Assembly (NCBI GenBank): GCA_037969395.1
Contig: JBBKXJ010000389.1
Span: forward strand, 7,176-71,175
DNA length: 64,000 bases
Direction: 5' to 3'
Source of the DNA: JBBKXJ01 sp037969395
GTDB lineage: Bacteria; Pseudomonadota; Gammaproteobacteria; Pseudomonadales; JAUIET01
Translations under genes and position numbers: made by a program
The notes under the pieces: generated by a model
Database searches by the model: none
Told to the model about the DNA's origin: nothing
What the model saw: only the letters and a program-made list of their open reading frames with translations
Shown: piece by piece, positions 1 through 9,039 of the stretch
Layout of the letters: each line of letters opens with the position of its first letter
Position numbering within the stretch: the first letter of the stretch is position 1

Positions 1-3000
1 CGTAACCTGACCCGGCTTATCTCCCGCGCTTACCAGGAAGGCCAGCGGCGTGGCCACGTCACCATTCATAAAAGTTGGATAAGCAGCGCCGCCGTAGAGG
101 GGTTGCTGGTGTTGTCCGGTGCCCGTGAGGGTGACGTTGGCCAGGCGCTGCTGGGCGGCAAGGCTGAGCTCGCCGAGCAGCGTCTGGCGCACTGGCAAAC
201 CTTGTTCGGGGATCGGTACTATATAGAGTTGCAGCGCACTGGGCGCGCTCGCGAAGAAGATTACGTACACGCGGCGGTGGCATTGGCCGGGCGTTTCAAT
301 TGTGCTGTTGTAGCGACGAATGACGTCCGTTTCCTAAAGCGCGACCAGTTCGAAGCGCACGAAGCACGCGTGTGCATCACGGAGGGGCGCACTCTGGACG
401 ACCCCAGGCGCCCGCGCAACTACAGTGACCAGCAGTATTTACGTAGCCCGACAGAGATGGCTGAGCTGTTTAGCGACTTACCCGAAGCGCTGGAAAACAG
501 CGTTGAAATCGCCAAACGCTGCAATTTATTGCTCACTCTTGGCGACTATTACTTGCCGGACTACCCGATTCCGGAAGGGCTGACGCTGGAAGAGTTTTTT
601 CGCAAGGAGTCTGAGCACGGGCTGGAGCAACGCCTGCAACAGCTGGCGCGTCTGCAGCCTGAAAAGATAGCTCAGCGTCGCGAGCAATACGACCAGCGAC
701 TGACATTTGAACTCGACATCATTAATCAGATGGGTTTTCCCGGCTACTTCCTGATTGTAATGGACTTTATCCGCTGGGCTAAACAACAGGGAATACCGGT
801 AGGGCCGGGCAGGGGCTCGGGTGCCGGTTCGTTGGTCGCCTATGCGCTGCAGATTACTGACCTCGACCCACTGGAATATGATTTGCTGTTTGAGCGCTTT
901 CTCAACCCGGAGCGCGTCTCACTCCCCGATTTTGACGTCGACTTCTGTATGGAAGGCCGCGATGCTGTGATTGGCTACGTCGCCGATCGTTACGGTCGCG
1001 ACGCCGTATCGCAAATCATAACTTTCGGCACTATGGCAGCCAAGGCCGTAGTGCGTGACGTGGCGCGTGTGCAGGGTAAGGCCTACGGGCTGGCTGACAA
1101 GCTGTCGAAACTGATTCCTTTTGAAGTTGGCATGACTCTCACCAAAGGTATGCAGCAAGATGCCAGCCTGCGAGAATTCGTCGAGGAAAACGAAGAAGCC
1201 GCTGAAATTATGGAAATGGCTTACCAGTTGGAGGGGGTGGCGCGCAACGTGGGCAAACACGCTGGCGGCGTCGTGATTGCACCAACCAAACTGACCGATT
1301 TTGCGCCGCTTTACTGCGACGAGAGCGGGGCCGGGCTTGTCACCCAGTTTGATAAAGACGACGTCGAACAGGTAGGGCTGGTCAAGTTCGACTTCCTTGG
1401 CCTGCGCACGTTGACCATTATCGACTGGGCGCTGAAGATTATTAACCGGCAACGCAGCGCGCAAGGCGAAGGGAAGCTGGATATCAATACCCTGCCGTTG
1501 GACAACGAAGCAGCCTTCAAGCTGATGCAGCAAGCCGGCACCACGGCGATCTTTCAGCTTGAATCGCGCGGCATGAAAGACTTGATCAAACGTCTGCTGC
1601 CAAGCTGCTTCGAAGATATCGTCGCGCTGGTTGCGCTGTTCCGACCTGGCCCGTTGCAGTCCGGCATGGTTGACGACTTTATTAATCGCAAGCACGGCCG
1701 GGCCGCGGTTGTTTACGACCACCCTTCGCTCGAACCGATTCTCAAAAATACCTACGGCGTGATTCTGTACCAGGAACAGGTAATGCAGATTGCGCAGGTG
1801 ATGGCCAGTTACACACTGGGTCAGGCCGACATGCTACGGCGCGCCATGGGCAAGAAGAAACCCAAAGAAATGGCCAAGCAAAAGCAGATTTTCTGCGACG
1901 GCGCCGAGACTAACGGCATCGATACCAAGGTAGCCGTCGGCGTATTCGACCTGATGGAAAAATTCGCCGGTTATGGCTTTAACAAATCGCATTCGGCCGC
2001 TTATGCGCTGGTGTCGTATCAAACGGCCTGGTTGAAAACTCAATACCCGGCACCGTTTATGGCTGCAGTATTGTCGGCCGAGATGCAAAATACCGACAAA
2101 GTCGTGCTGTTGGTAGAAGAGTGTCGCGCCATGCAGTTGAGTATCGTCATGCCCGATGTGAACCGCGGCGAGTTCGCCTTCAGCGTCGACGATGAGCAAA
2201 ATATTATCTATGGCCTGGGCGCCATCAAAGGCCTGGGAGAGGGTCCGATAGAGAGCATTCTCGCCACCCGTGAACGCGATGGTCCGGTGACCGATCTCTT
2301 CGATTTTTGCTGTCGCACCGACGCTCGCAAAGTCAACCGGCGCGCCATCGAAGCGCTGATTAGAGCCGGTGCGTTCGACTCTTTGGGCACACCAAGAGCG
2401 GTCTTGATGGCTAGCCTGGATGACGCACTCAAGGCGGCCGACCAAACAGCCAAAAACCAAAGCAGCGGCATGGTGGATCTGTTTGGCGATATGCACGCCG
2501 CCAGCGACGACGTCTACGTTAAATATCAACAGGTGGCAGAATGGAGTTCGCGGCAAACGCTGGCCGGTGAAAAGGAAACGCTGGGCTTGTATTTAAGTGG
2601 CCATCCCATCGACGAATACGCCGACGAGGTGGCGCAGTTCAACGCGGTGCGCCTGGTCGACGTACGGCCCGGCAACACTGCACAGCTGGTGGTTGGATTG
2701 ATTGTCGCTCTGCGTACCATGAAAAGTAAAAAAGGCGATACCATTGCCTTCGTCACACTGGATGATCGCAGCGCCCGCCTGGAGATCGCGGTGTTCGCCG
2801 ATTTGTATCAGCAGGTACGCGATAAGCTGATTAAAGATACGCTGATCAGCGTTGAGGGTTTTGTCAGCGTTGACGACTTCAACGACAGCTATAAGATGCG
2901 AGCCAAAAGTCTGCATACGCTGTTAGAGTCTCGCCAGACCCATGCCAGGTCGTTACAGATAAACCTGCGCGCCGATGCGCTCGATAACGGCGCGCTGCAG

Positions 3001-3195
3001 GAGTTGAGTCATGTGCTGGAAACCGGCACGCACGGCACGGTGCCGGTAGCGATCAATTATGAAGCCGCCGGGGCCAGTGCGCAGCTGGCGCTTGGCGAGC
3101 AATGGCGGATAAATCCTAGTGATGAGTTTATCCAGCGGCTGCAAACTCGCTATGGCACAAAAAACGTACAGCTAACATTTGGCGGACAGCCCTGA
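1..3195 (+). CDS. dnaE: DNA polymerase III subunit alpha (partial, 5' end missing)
   Basis: Catalytic subunit of the replicative polymerase III holoenzyme. The frame is open from base 1, so about 1064 C-terminal residues are present and roughly the first 100 of the usual ~1160 lie outside the window. The N-terminal part visible is the end of the PHP domain. The palm active site is seen as PDFDVDF around codon 309, carrying the first two catalytic aspartates, preceded by GPGRGSGAGSLVAY. The helix-hairpin-helix region and a C-terminal OB fold (LVVGLIVALRTMKSKKGDTI, near codon 895) follow. A GMVDLF stretch near codon 824 resembles an internal clamp-binding motif (inference). accA follows closely, as in many gammaproteobacteria. 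The first ATG-type start in the window, at 103, is internal. Confidence 0.97.
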   Translation, partial: RNLTRLISRAYQEGQRRGHVTIHKSWISSAAVEGLLVLSGAREGDVGQALLGGKAELAEQRLAHWQTLFGDRYYIELQRTGRAREEDYVHAAVALAGRFNCAVVATNDVRFLKRDQFEAHEARVCITEGRTLDDPRRPRNYSDQQYLRSPTEMAELFSDLPEALENSVEIAKRCNLLLTLGDYYLPDYPIPEGLTLEEFFRKESEHGLEQRLQQLARLQPEKIAQRREQYDQRLTFELDIINQMGFPGYFLIVMDFIRWAKQQGIPVGPGRGSGAGSLVAYALQITDLDPLEYDLLFERFLNPERVSLPDFDVDFCMEGRDAVIGYVADRYGRDAVSQIITFGTMAAKAVVRDVARVQGKAYGLADKLSKLIPFEVGMTLTKGMQQDASLREFVEENEEAAEIMEMAYQLEGVARNVGKHAGGVVIAPTKLTDFAPLYCDESGAGLVTQFDKDDVEQVGLVKFDFLGLRTLTIIDWALKIINRQRSAQGEGKLDINTLPLDNEAAFKLMQQAGTTAIFQLESRGMKDLIKRLLPSCFEDIVALVALFRPGPLQSGMVDDFINRKHGRAAVVYDHPSLEPILKNTYGVILYQEQVMQIAQVMASYTLGQADMLRRAMGKKKPKEMAKQKQIFCDGAETNGIDTKVAVGVFDLMEKFAGYGFNKSHSAAYALVSYQTAWLKTQYPAPFMAAVLSAEMQNTDKVVLLVEECRAMQLSIVMPDVNRGEFAFSVDDEQNIIYGLGAIKGLGEGPIESILATRERDGPVTDLFDFCCRTDARKVNRRAIEALIRAGAFDSLGTPRAVLMASLDDALKAADQTAKNQSSGMVDLFGDMHAASDDVYVKYQQVAEWSSRQTLAGEKETLGLYLSGHPIDEYADEVAQFNAVRLVDVRPGNTAQLVVGLIVALRTMKSKKGDTIAFVTLDDRSARLEIAVFADLYQQVRDKLIKDTLISVEGFVSVDDFNDSYKMRAKSLHTLLESRQTHARSLQINLRADALDNGALQELSHVLETGTHGTVPVAINYEAAGASAQLALGEQWRINPSDEFIQRLQTRYGTKNVQLTFGGQP

Positions 3196-3200
3196 TTTTT

Positions 3201-3219
3201 GCGCCCAGTCGGCGCTTTT
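3201..3219 (+). terminator. possible rho-independent terminator after dnaE
   Basis: A 5-bp GCGCC/GGCGC stem with a CAGTC loop is followed by TTTTG, directly after the dnaE stop. The stem is short and the T-run only four, so it is a weak candidate. A TAGAAT -10-like hexamer at 3226-3231 lies between it and accA, so accA may also have its own promoter. Confidence 0.4.
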
Positions 3220-3260
3220 GTCATGTAGAATAGCCGCATTTTTGGGCTTTGACCTGTGAT

Positions 3261-4211
3261 ATGAACCCTAATTTTCTCGATTTTGAACAACCAATCGCCG
3301 AACTCGAAGTAAAAATCGACGAGCTAAGCCTGGTTGGCAATGACTCGGAAATCAATATCACCGAGGAAGTTGCCAAGCTTAAGGAAAAAAGCAACAAACT
3401 CACCGAAAAAATATATTCAGGCTTAAAACCCTGGGACATCGTAAAAGTAGCACGCCACCCGCAGCGGCCGTATACGCAAGACTATATCGCCCGCGTATTT
3501 ACCGATTTCGATGAGCTGCACGGTGACCGCCATTTCGGTGACGACAAAGCCATTATCGGTGGTATTGGCCGCCTGCTTGACGAACCGGTGGTCGTGATCG
3601 GCCAGGAAAAAGGCCGCGGCGTGAAGCAAAAAGTCGAGCGCAACTTCGGTATGCCACGGCCAGAGGGTTATCGCAAAGCCAAGCGTCTAATGGAACTCGC
3701 CGAGCGCTTTAAACTACCCGTATTAACCTTGATCGACACCCCCGGCGCCTATCCTGGCATTGATTCAGAGGAGCGCAACATCAGCGAGGCGATCGCGCAG
3801 AACCTTGCGGTTATGTCACATTTAAAGACGCCAATTATTTGCACGGTAATTGGTGAAGGCAGCTCCGGCGGCGCCCTGGGTATAGGCGTTGGCGACCATC
3901 TGTGTATGCTGCAATACGCGACTTATTTCGTTATCTCACCGGAGGGTTGCGCCAATATCATCTGGAAGACCTCGGACAAAGCACCGGATGCAGCCGAAGC
4001 CATGGGCTTAACATCCGACGTACTGATGGAACTCGGCATTGTTGATGCGACCATTGAAGAGCCTTTGGGCGGCGCGCATCGTGATATTGATTTGATGGCC
4101 GAACGCATTAAAGACCACCTGGTTGAACAGTTAACGCGGCTTAAAGCCATACCGGAAGACGAACTGCTGGAACAACGCTATGCGCGCCTGATGGCTTACG
4201 GCAAGCCCTAG
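3261..4211 (+). CDS. accA: acetyl-CoA carboxylase carboxyltransferase subunit alpha
   Basis: With AccD this forms the carboxyltransferase that moves CO2 from biotin-BCCP to acetyl-CoA, giving malonyl-CoA for fatty acid synthesis in the cytoplasm. The protein is 316 residues, the normal family length. It begins MNPNFLDFEQPIAELE, the standard AccA N-terminus, so I chose the ATG at 3261 over an in-frame ATG four codons upstream. The acetyl-CoA-binding crotonase-like core is visible (TLIDTPGAYPGIDSEERN; GEGSSGGALGIGVGD). tilS starts within a few bases of its stop, so the two are probably cotranscribed. Confidence 0.97.
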   Translation: MNPNFLDFEQPIAELEVKIDELSLVGNDSEINITEEVAKLKEKSNKLTEKIYSGLKPWDIVKVARHPQRPYTQDYIARVFTDFDELHGDRHFGDDKAIIGGIGRLLDEPVVVIGQEKGRGVKQKVERNFGMPRPEGYRKAKRLMELAERFKLPVLTLIDTPGAYPGIDSEERNISEAIAQNLAVMSHLKTPIICTVIGEGSSGGALGIGVGDHLCMLQYATYFVISPEGCANIIWKTSDKAPDAAEAMGLTSDVLMELGIVDATIEEPLGGAHRDIDLMAERIKDHLVEQLTRLKAIPEDELLEQRYARLMAYGKP

Positions 4212-4246
4212 ATGCTGTGCGCTCCCTTGATGCTGTGCGCCCCCTT
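4211..4246 (+). repeat. 18-bp tandem duplication at the tilS start
   Basis: Two adjacent copies of GATGCTGTGCGCYCCCTT (4211-4228 and 4229-4246) differ at one base; a third partial copy, GATGCGC, follows. The unit is a multiple of three, so it duplicates a GTG start in frame. Confidence 0.9.
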
Positions 4247-5569
4247 GATGCGCAAACCTTCGCCTCACTGTTAGAGCCTTTTTTATCCTGTCATCGCTGG
4301 GTCATCGCCTATAGCGGCGGTCTCGACTCGCACGTGTTATTGCACATGGTTGCGCACCTTGACGCAGGCCCGCCTTTGCTTTGCCTGCATGTCAACCATG
4401 GTTTGCAAACGGCGGCCAACGACTGGCAAGCACACTGCGCGGGGGTCTGCGGCGACCTGAGCATTCCCTTTCAAGCGTGCGCTGTTGATGTTGAAACGGT
4501 CGGCCGGGGAGGGCCGGAAGACGCAGCGCGTCGTGCCCGTTACGGCGCATTCGAGGCGCAATTGCGGCACGACGATTTACTGTTGCTGGCTCATCACGCT
4601 GACGACCAGGCTGAAACCATGTTGCTGCGATTAATGCGAGGAGCTGGTGCGCGCGGACTTGCAGGCATGCCAACTCTGAGGCCTCTCGGCACGGGCCGTT
4701 TATTTCGGCCGTTGCTGGCATTCACTAAAGCGGACTTGCAGCGCTACGCTAAGCAACATGCACTACGTTACGTTAACGACAGCAGCAATGTTGATACCTC
4801 GCTTGACCGCAATTATTTACGTCAGCAAGTCTTCCCACTGATCGAGAAACGCTGGCCAGGATATACACAATCATGGCGACAGTCGGCCCAATGGCTGCGG
4901 GAAAGTACTGAGCTTGAGGCGGTGCTGGGCGCGCAGGATTTGATCGCGCTGGGCTGGCAAGTAGAAACTCCGGGCGGCAGCTTGTGTTTATCCGTGCTGC
5001 GTCGTCTGTCACCGGCGCGCGCCAAGAATGCCCTGCGCCACGCCTGCGCTACACTCGGGCTTACGCCACCTCCGCAACAGCAACTCAGCAGGCTATTGTC
5101 TGAACTGCCTGCCGCCAAAGCCGATGCCCAACCGAAAATCTCCTGGGCCAAGAGCGAAGCGCGGCGCTTTGCGGGACGACTGTATTTATTGCCGCGTCTT
5201 GCAACGGTAGACAAAACGATTGAATATCAGTGGTCTGGTGAAGACCTGGCAATACCGGGTGTAGGTATTTTGCGAGCAGTAACGTCTAATAAACCAGGGC
5301 TGGCGCGTGATGAGCAATACTGCATCAGACTGCGACGCGGCGGCGAAACCTTTAAGCCCCAACCTGGAGGCCACAGCAAGCTATTGAAGAAATGGTTGCA
5401 GGAAGCCAGTGTGCCGCCGTGGTTACGTGACCGCACACCGCTAATTTTTAAGCAGGGCGAGCTGGTGGCCATTGGTGAGCTGTGGGTAAGCGACGCTCAT
5501 TGTACCCGGCATGAAGCAATAACGGTGCGGATTGCGACATGGCAGTCATTGCCAACCGGTATGGCGTAG
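4217..5569 (+). CDS. tilS: tRNA(Ile)-lysidine synthase
   Basis: Ligates lysine to C34 of the CAU-anticodon tRNA-Ile, changing its codon reading from AUG to AUA. The N-terminal PP-loop ATPase motif SGGLDS occurs at about residues 34-39, followed by HVNHGL and the LLLAHHADDQAETMLLRLMRG motif region typical of TilS. A C-terminal TilS_C-like domain (IRLRRGGE near the end) is also present. The total of 450 residues from this start is normal. The start is uncertain: an 18-bp tandem duplication at 4211-4246 creates two in-frame GTG codons, at 4217 and 4235. Either gives a plausible N-terminus and neither has a clear Shine-Dalgarno sequence. Tight spacing to accA suggests translational coupling. Confidence 0.93.
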   Translation: MRSLDAVRPLDAQTFASLLEPFLSCHRWVIAYSGGLDSHVLLHMVAHLDAGPPLLCLHVNHGLQTAANDWQAHCAGVCGDLSIPFQACAVDVETVGRGGPEDAARRARYGAFEAQLRHDDLLLLAHHADDQAETMLLRLMRGAGARGLAGMPTLRPLGTGRLFRPLLAFTKADLQRYAKQHALRYVNDSSNVDTSLDRNYLRQQVFPLIEKRWPGYTQSWRQSAQWLRESTELEAVLGAQDLIALGWQVETPGGSLCLSVLRRLSPARAKNALRHACATLGLTPPPQQQLSRLLSELPAAKADAQPKISWAKSEARRFAGRLYLLPRLATVDKTIEYQWSGEDLAIPGVGILRAVTSNKPGLARDEQYCIRLRRGGETFKPQPGGHSKLLKKWLQEASVPPWLRDRTPLIFKQGELVAIGELWVSDAHCTRHEAITVRIATWQSLPTGMA

Positions 5570-5750
5570 CAAACGGCTAAAAGTGCATTTGTTCTTCGCT
5601 CTGTACGCGACCCGCTGGCATGCGATTTTCCATTTTTATTCGTATGCAAGATCGAACCGATATAAGCCCGGAACGTGGCAATGGACCACAATTATTCAGA
5701 TGCAGGAAAGGCGGCAGACTAACGCGTTTGGCGAGCGACCCATTTAAAGA

Positions 5751-5837
<87 letters not shown>

Positions 5838-5857
5838 ATGGACCTGCGAAGCGCGGC

Positions 5858-5886
5858 ATTATAGCAAGCGCGGCCGTGCGTGCAAA
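5858..5886 (-). promoter_or_regulatory. promoter of tRNA-Leu
   Basis: On the minus strand, TTTGCA (5881-5886) and TATAAT (5858-5863) are separated by 17 bp. They are followed by a GC-rich stretch of the kind found at stringently controlled stable-RNA promoters. The predicted start is about 13 bases before the mature tRNA. Confidence 0.7.
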
Positions 5887-5944
5887 CGAAACCCGCAACA
5901 CGTAAAATCCGCGCCTGTTTTAGCCACAGTATTGTTCTCGCCGT

Positions 5945-7024
5945 ATGAAAAAGCAGGAATTCAACTACCATCTGCCAGCGCAACTCATTGCGCAACGGCC
6001 TTCGTTACAGCGACGTGATTGCCGCTTGTTGCACTTGAATGGCGATTCGGGCGAGCTGCAGCATAAAACCTTTGCCGACGTGGGCGACTATTTGCGTCAC
6101 GGTGACGTGTTGGTGTTCAACAACACGCGCGTGATTCCTGCCCGTTTGTACGGTACGAAAGCGACCGGAGGCAGAGTTGAAATTCTGATCGAACGGTTGC
6201 TCGGTGAGCAAAAAGTGTTGGCCCAGGTGAGGGCAAGCAAAACGCCGCGAGCAGGAATGCGAATCGACCTGCACCGCGATCAGCAAGCTACGAAGGTGGC
6301 GGCAGCGGTACAGGTTATTGGCCGCGAACAAGAGTTTTTTATACTGCAATTCGACCGGCCGCACAAACCCGAAGAAGTGTTGGCCGAGTTGGGCCACATG
6401 CCACTGCCGCCGTATATCACGCGCGCCGATGAATCGATCGATGCAGAACGCTATCAAACTGTTTACGCGCAGCAGCCCGGGGCTGTTGCCGCACCGACAG
6501 CAGGACTACATTTTGATGAAGCGCTAATCGCAGAGCTGCGTGGGCGCGGCATTGGTATGGCGTTTGTGACCTTGCATGTAGGCGCTGGCACCTTCCAGCC
6601 AATGCGCGTCGACGATGTACACGAGCACCAGATGCACGCCGAGTATATCGAAGTCGATGAGCAAACCTGTGCGCAAATTCAAACGGCACGAGATAATGGC
6701 GGCCGCATTATTGCCGTTGGTACTACCAGCGTGCGTTGTTTGGAGACGGCGGCTAGCTCGAGTGGCATTGCGCCGTACAGTGGCGATACTAAAATATTTA
6801 TTTACCCCGGTTACGAGTTTCAATGCGTGGATGCGATGATCACAAATTTTCATCTCCCGGAGTCCACCTTATTGATGCTAGTTAGCGCATTTGCCGGTAC
6901 AGATAATATTCGCCAGGCGTATAGCGCAGCGATCGCTGAGGAATACCGGTTTTTCAGTTATGGTGATGCAATGTTGATCGAGCCAAAACAGCCTAAGTCG
7001 CTAATGGCAGGCGTTAGTCAATGA
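5945..7024 (+). CDS. queA: S-adenosylmethionine:tRNA ribosyltransferase-isomerase
   Basis: Transfers and isomerises the ribosyl part of SAM onto preQ1 at tRNA position 34, giving epoxyqueuosine. The 359-residue protein starts MKKQEFNYHLPAQLIAQRP, the usual QueA N-terminus (F.Y.LP..LIAQ.P). It contains VFNNTRVIPARLYG and the C-terminal region with TNFHLPESTLLMLVSAF, a family hallmark. The stop overlaps the tgt start (ATGA at 7021), so the two queuosine genes are translationally coupled. Confidence 0.97.
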   Translation: MKKQEFNYHLPAQLIAQRPSLQRRDCRLLHLNGDSGELQHKTFADVGDYLRHGDVLVFNNTRVIPARLYGTKATGGRVEILIERLLGEQKVLAQVRASKTPRAGMRIDLHRDQQATKVAAAVQVIGREQEFFILQFDRPHKPEEVLAELGHMPLPPYITRADESIDAERYQTVYAQQPGAVAAPTAGLHFDEALIAELRGRGIGMAFVTLHVGAGTFQPMRVDDVHEHQMHAEYIEVDEQTCAQIQTARDNGGRIIAVGTTSVRCLETAASSSGIAPYSGDTKIFIYPGYEFQCVDAMITNFHLPESTLLMLVSAFAGTDNIRQAYSAAIAEEYRFFSYGDAMLIEPKQPKSLMAGVSQ

Positions 7025-8139
7025 GTTGTCGAATGCAGTTTTCGCTGAGCCAGCGTGACGGCCAGGCGCGGCGAGGTGAATTGCGCTTTCCTCGTGGCAC
7101 AATTCAAACGCCTGCTTTTATGCCGGTCGGCACCTACGGGACCGTGAAGGCCATGTTGCCGCGCGATGTGGCCGCGTCAGGCGCTGAAATAATTCTCGGC
7201 AACACGTTTCATCTTATGCTGCGGCCCGGCACCGAGGTGGTCGAAGCGCACGGCGGCCTGCACGGTTTTATCGGCTGGGATAAGCCCATACTGACCGATT
7301 CCGGCGGCTTTCAGGTGTTTAGTCTCGGCGATATGCGCAAAATTACTGAGCGGGGTGTGGAGTTTCGCTCGCCGGTGAATGGTGACGTAGTCCACCTCAC
7401 GCCGGAAACCTCCATGCAGGTGCAGCGTTCGCTGGGGTCGGATATTGTCATGATCTTCGACGACTGCACGCCCTACATGGCGGATGTGGACCGCGTGCGC
7501 GAGTCAATGCAGTTATCGCTGCGCTGGGCTGAGCGCTGCAAGCAGGCGCATGGCAATAACGACGCAGCACTGTTTGGCATAGTGCAAGGAGGCGTTTATC
7601 CCGAGCTACGCACACAATCTTTGCTTGGTCTGCAGGCGCTTGAGTTTGACGGTTACGCCATCGGTGGCCTGGCCGTTGGCGAGCCCAAGCACGAAATGTT
7701 AGCAGTGCTGGACCAGCTCAATCCGCAGTTACCCGCCGACAAACCGCGTTATCTAATGGGCGTGGGCACGCCGTGGGACATTGCCGCCGCCGTGCAGCGT
7801 GGTGTAGACATGTTCGACTGCGTGATGCCGACCCGCAACGCGCGTAACGGGCACTTATTTACCTCGCAAGGCGTAGTGCGCATCCGCAATTCGCGCCACA
7901 AGAAAAGCCTGCAGCCGCTCGATGCGGCGTGCGCCTGTTACACCTGCCAGAATTTCAGTCGTGCTTATTTGCACCATCTCGACAAGTGCAAGGAAATGCT
8001 AGGCGCGCAGCTCAATACCATCCACAATCTGCACTACTATCAGCAGCTAATGCACGGTTTGCGTAACGCGATTGAGACCGGGCGGCTGCAGGAATTCATC
8101 CGCAATGACATGCCGGAGGAAGAAGTCAGAGATGTATAA
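7021..8139 (+). CDS. tgt: tRNA-guanine(34) transglycosylase
   Basis: Exchanges G34 for preQ1 in the GUN-anticodon tRNAs, the step before QueA. The 372-residue protein has the (beta/alpha)8 Tgt core: TPAFMPVGTYGTVKAM near the start, LTDSGGFQVFSL with the general acid Asp, the nucleophile region GVDMFDCVMPTRNARNGHLF, and the zinc site CACYTC...H near residues 305-335. The start overlaps the queA stop. In many relatives yajC-secD-secF follow; here a small YqfO-like gene does. Confidence 0.97.
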   Translation: MSCRMQFSLSQRDGQARRGELRFPRGTIQTPAFMPVGTYGTVKAMLPRDVAASGAEIILGNTFHLMLRPGTEVVEAHGGLHGFIGWDKPILTDSGGFQVFSLGDMRKITERGVEFRSPVNGDVVHLTPETSMQVQRSLGSDIVMIFDDCTPYMADVDRVRESMQLSLRWAERCKQAHGNNDAALFGIVQGGVYPELRTQSLLGLQALEFDGYAIGGLAVGEPKHEMLAVLDQLNPQLPADKPRYLMGVGTPWDIAAAVQRGVDMFDCVMPTRNARNGHLFTSQGVVRIRNSRHKKSLQPLDAACACYTCQNFSRAYLHHLDKCKEMLGAQLNTIHNLHYYQQLMHGLRNAIETGRLQEFIRNDMPEEEVRDV

Positions 8140-8443
8140 GCTTTGCTTTTATGTGCCCGCAGAAAATCTTGATTCCGTCAAAAGCGCCGTTTTCGTAGCA
8201 GGAGCCGGTCGTATCGGCGATTATGATCACTGCTGCTGGCAGACATTGGGAGACGGGCAGTTTCGACCGCTGCAAGGTAGCACGCCACATATTGGCGAGT
8301 GGGGCAATATAGAGAAAGTTGCCGAGTACAAAGTCGAAATGGTGTGTGCCGATGAGTTTATCGAAGCGGCGTTAGCCGCGCTGAAGACGGCTCATCCGTA
8401 TGAAGAAGTGGCTTTTGACGTATGGCGACTGGAGCAATTCTAG
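8132..8443 (+). CDS. YqfO-like (NIF3 C-terminal/CutA-fold) protein
   Basis: A 103-residue protein starting MYKLCFYVPAENLDSVK and containing GAGRIGDYDHCCWQTLG, FRPLQGSTPHIG and AHPYEEVAFDVW. These motifs match the small stand-alone version of the YqfO/NIF3-associated domain, a CutA-like alpha/beta fold. The molecular function is unknown. I chose the ATG at 8132 because the protein family starts here; GGAGGAAG lies 10-17 bases upstream. The gene overlaps the tgt stop by 8 nt, so it is coupled to the queuosine genes. Confidence 0.85.
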   Translation: MYKLCFYVPAENLDSVKSAVFVAGAGRIGDYDHCCWQTLGDGQFRPLQGSTPHIGEWGNIEKVAEYKVEMVCADEFIEAALAALKTAHPYEEVAFDVWRLEQF

Positions 8444-8461
8444 TGGGCAGGCAGCCTTTAA

Positions 8462-8869
8462 TTAGCGTCGCCTCAGATAAATTATTTTTGCGCTATCGGG
8501 TTTTTGCTCTGGCGTCTTATTAGCATTTTTTGAGTCTTTCATGGCGCCGGCAGGCGCGCGATGTTTGATATCATTGACCGGTTCCAGACACAGCGTGTCG
8601 CCTTCTAATGCGACGTTAAGAGTCGAATGCAGGCGCTCGAACGATGCTTGCATCATGGCAGATATTTTAACGCAAGCCGCGACCGGGTTTGGCGCTGTCT
8701 GGCAGTGGGCGTCAATTTGAAATTGCAGGCCCTGCAGCCTGGCGCGGTTCTGCGGGGCTGCCTGGTCAATGATTTGCTGAGCGAGTTTACGCCGTAGCAG
8801 TTCAAGCTCATCTGGATGGTCGCTTGCCATTTTTCGCAATGTATCAATGTCGGGTAAAATTCTTTGCAC
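8462..8869 (-). CDS. DUF3135 domain protein
   Basis: 135 residues. The N-terminal 75 residues (LPDIDTLRKMASDHPDELELL, then LQGLQFQIDAHCQTAPNPVAACVKIS) match DUF3135, a small family of unknown function. The C-terminal tail is charged and low-complexity, ending IIYLRRR. The start is a GTG preceded by AAGGAG with 7-nt spacing. It is convergent with the tgt-YqfO operon, 18 bp from the facing stop codon. No signal peptide or membrane segment is seen, so it is probably cytoplasmic. Confidence 0.8.
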   Translation of the reverse strand: MQRILPDIDTLRKMASDHPDELELLRRKLAQQIIDQAAPQNRARLQGLQFQIDAHCQTAPNPVAACVKISAMMQASFERLHSTLNVALEGDTLCLEPVNDIKHRAPAGAMKDSKNANKTPEQKPDSAKIIYLRRR

Positions 8870-8983
8870 CGGACTACTCCTTACTACTGTCAGTGTAAGC
8901 GCATCATCGCGCAGCGCCTACCGGTGACATATAGCTGAATGATCGCATATGGTTGATTTTTATACTACCTGTGACCGGGCTCA

Positions 8984-9013
8984 CAAAAAAACCCGCCGGT
9001 CTGGTGAAGCGGG
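8984..9013 (-). terminator. orphan rho-independent terminator on the minus strand
   Basis: On the minus strand, CCCGC, a 12-nt loop and GCGGG are followed by seven T residues. Only 27 bp separate it from the rightward Nudix gene and no minus-strand gene lies to its right. It therefore has no obvious transcript to end. Confidence 0.6.
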
Positions 9014-9039
9014 ATCGAACACGTTAATGTTGCAACCAA

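Noticed and set aside
919..1722. 267-codon open frame antisense to dnaE
   Set aside because: It lies wholly within the polymerase gene and shows no family motif; long antisense frames are common at this base composition.
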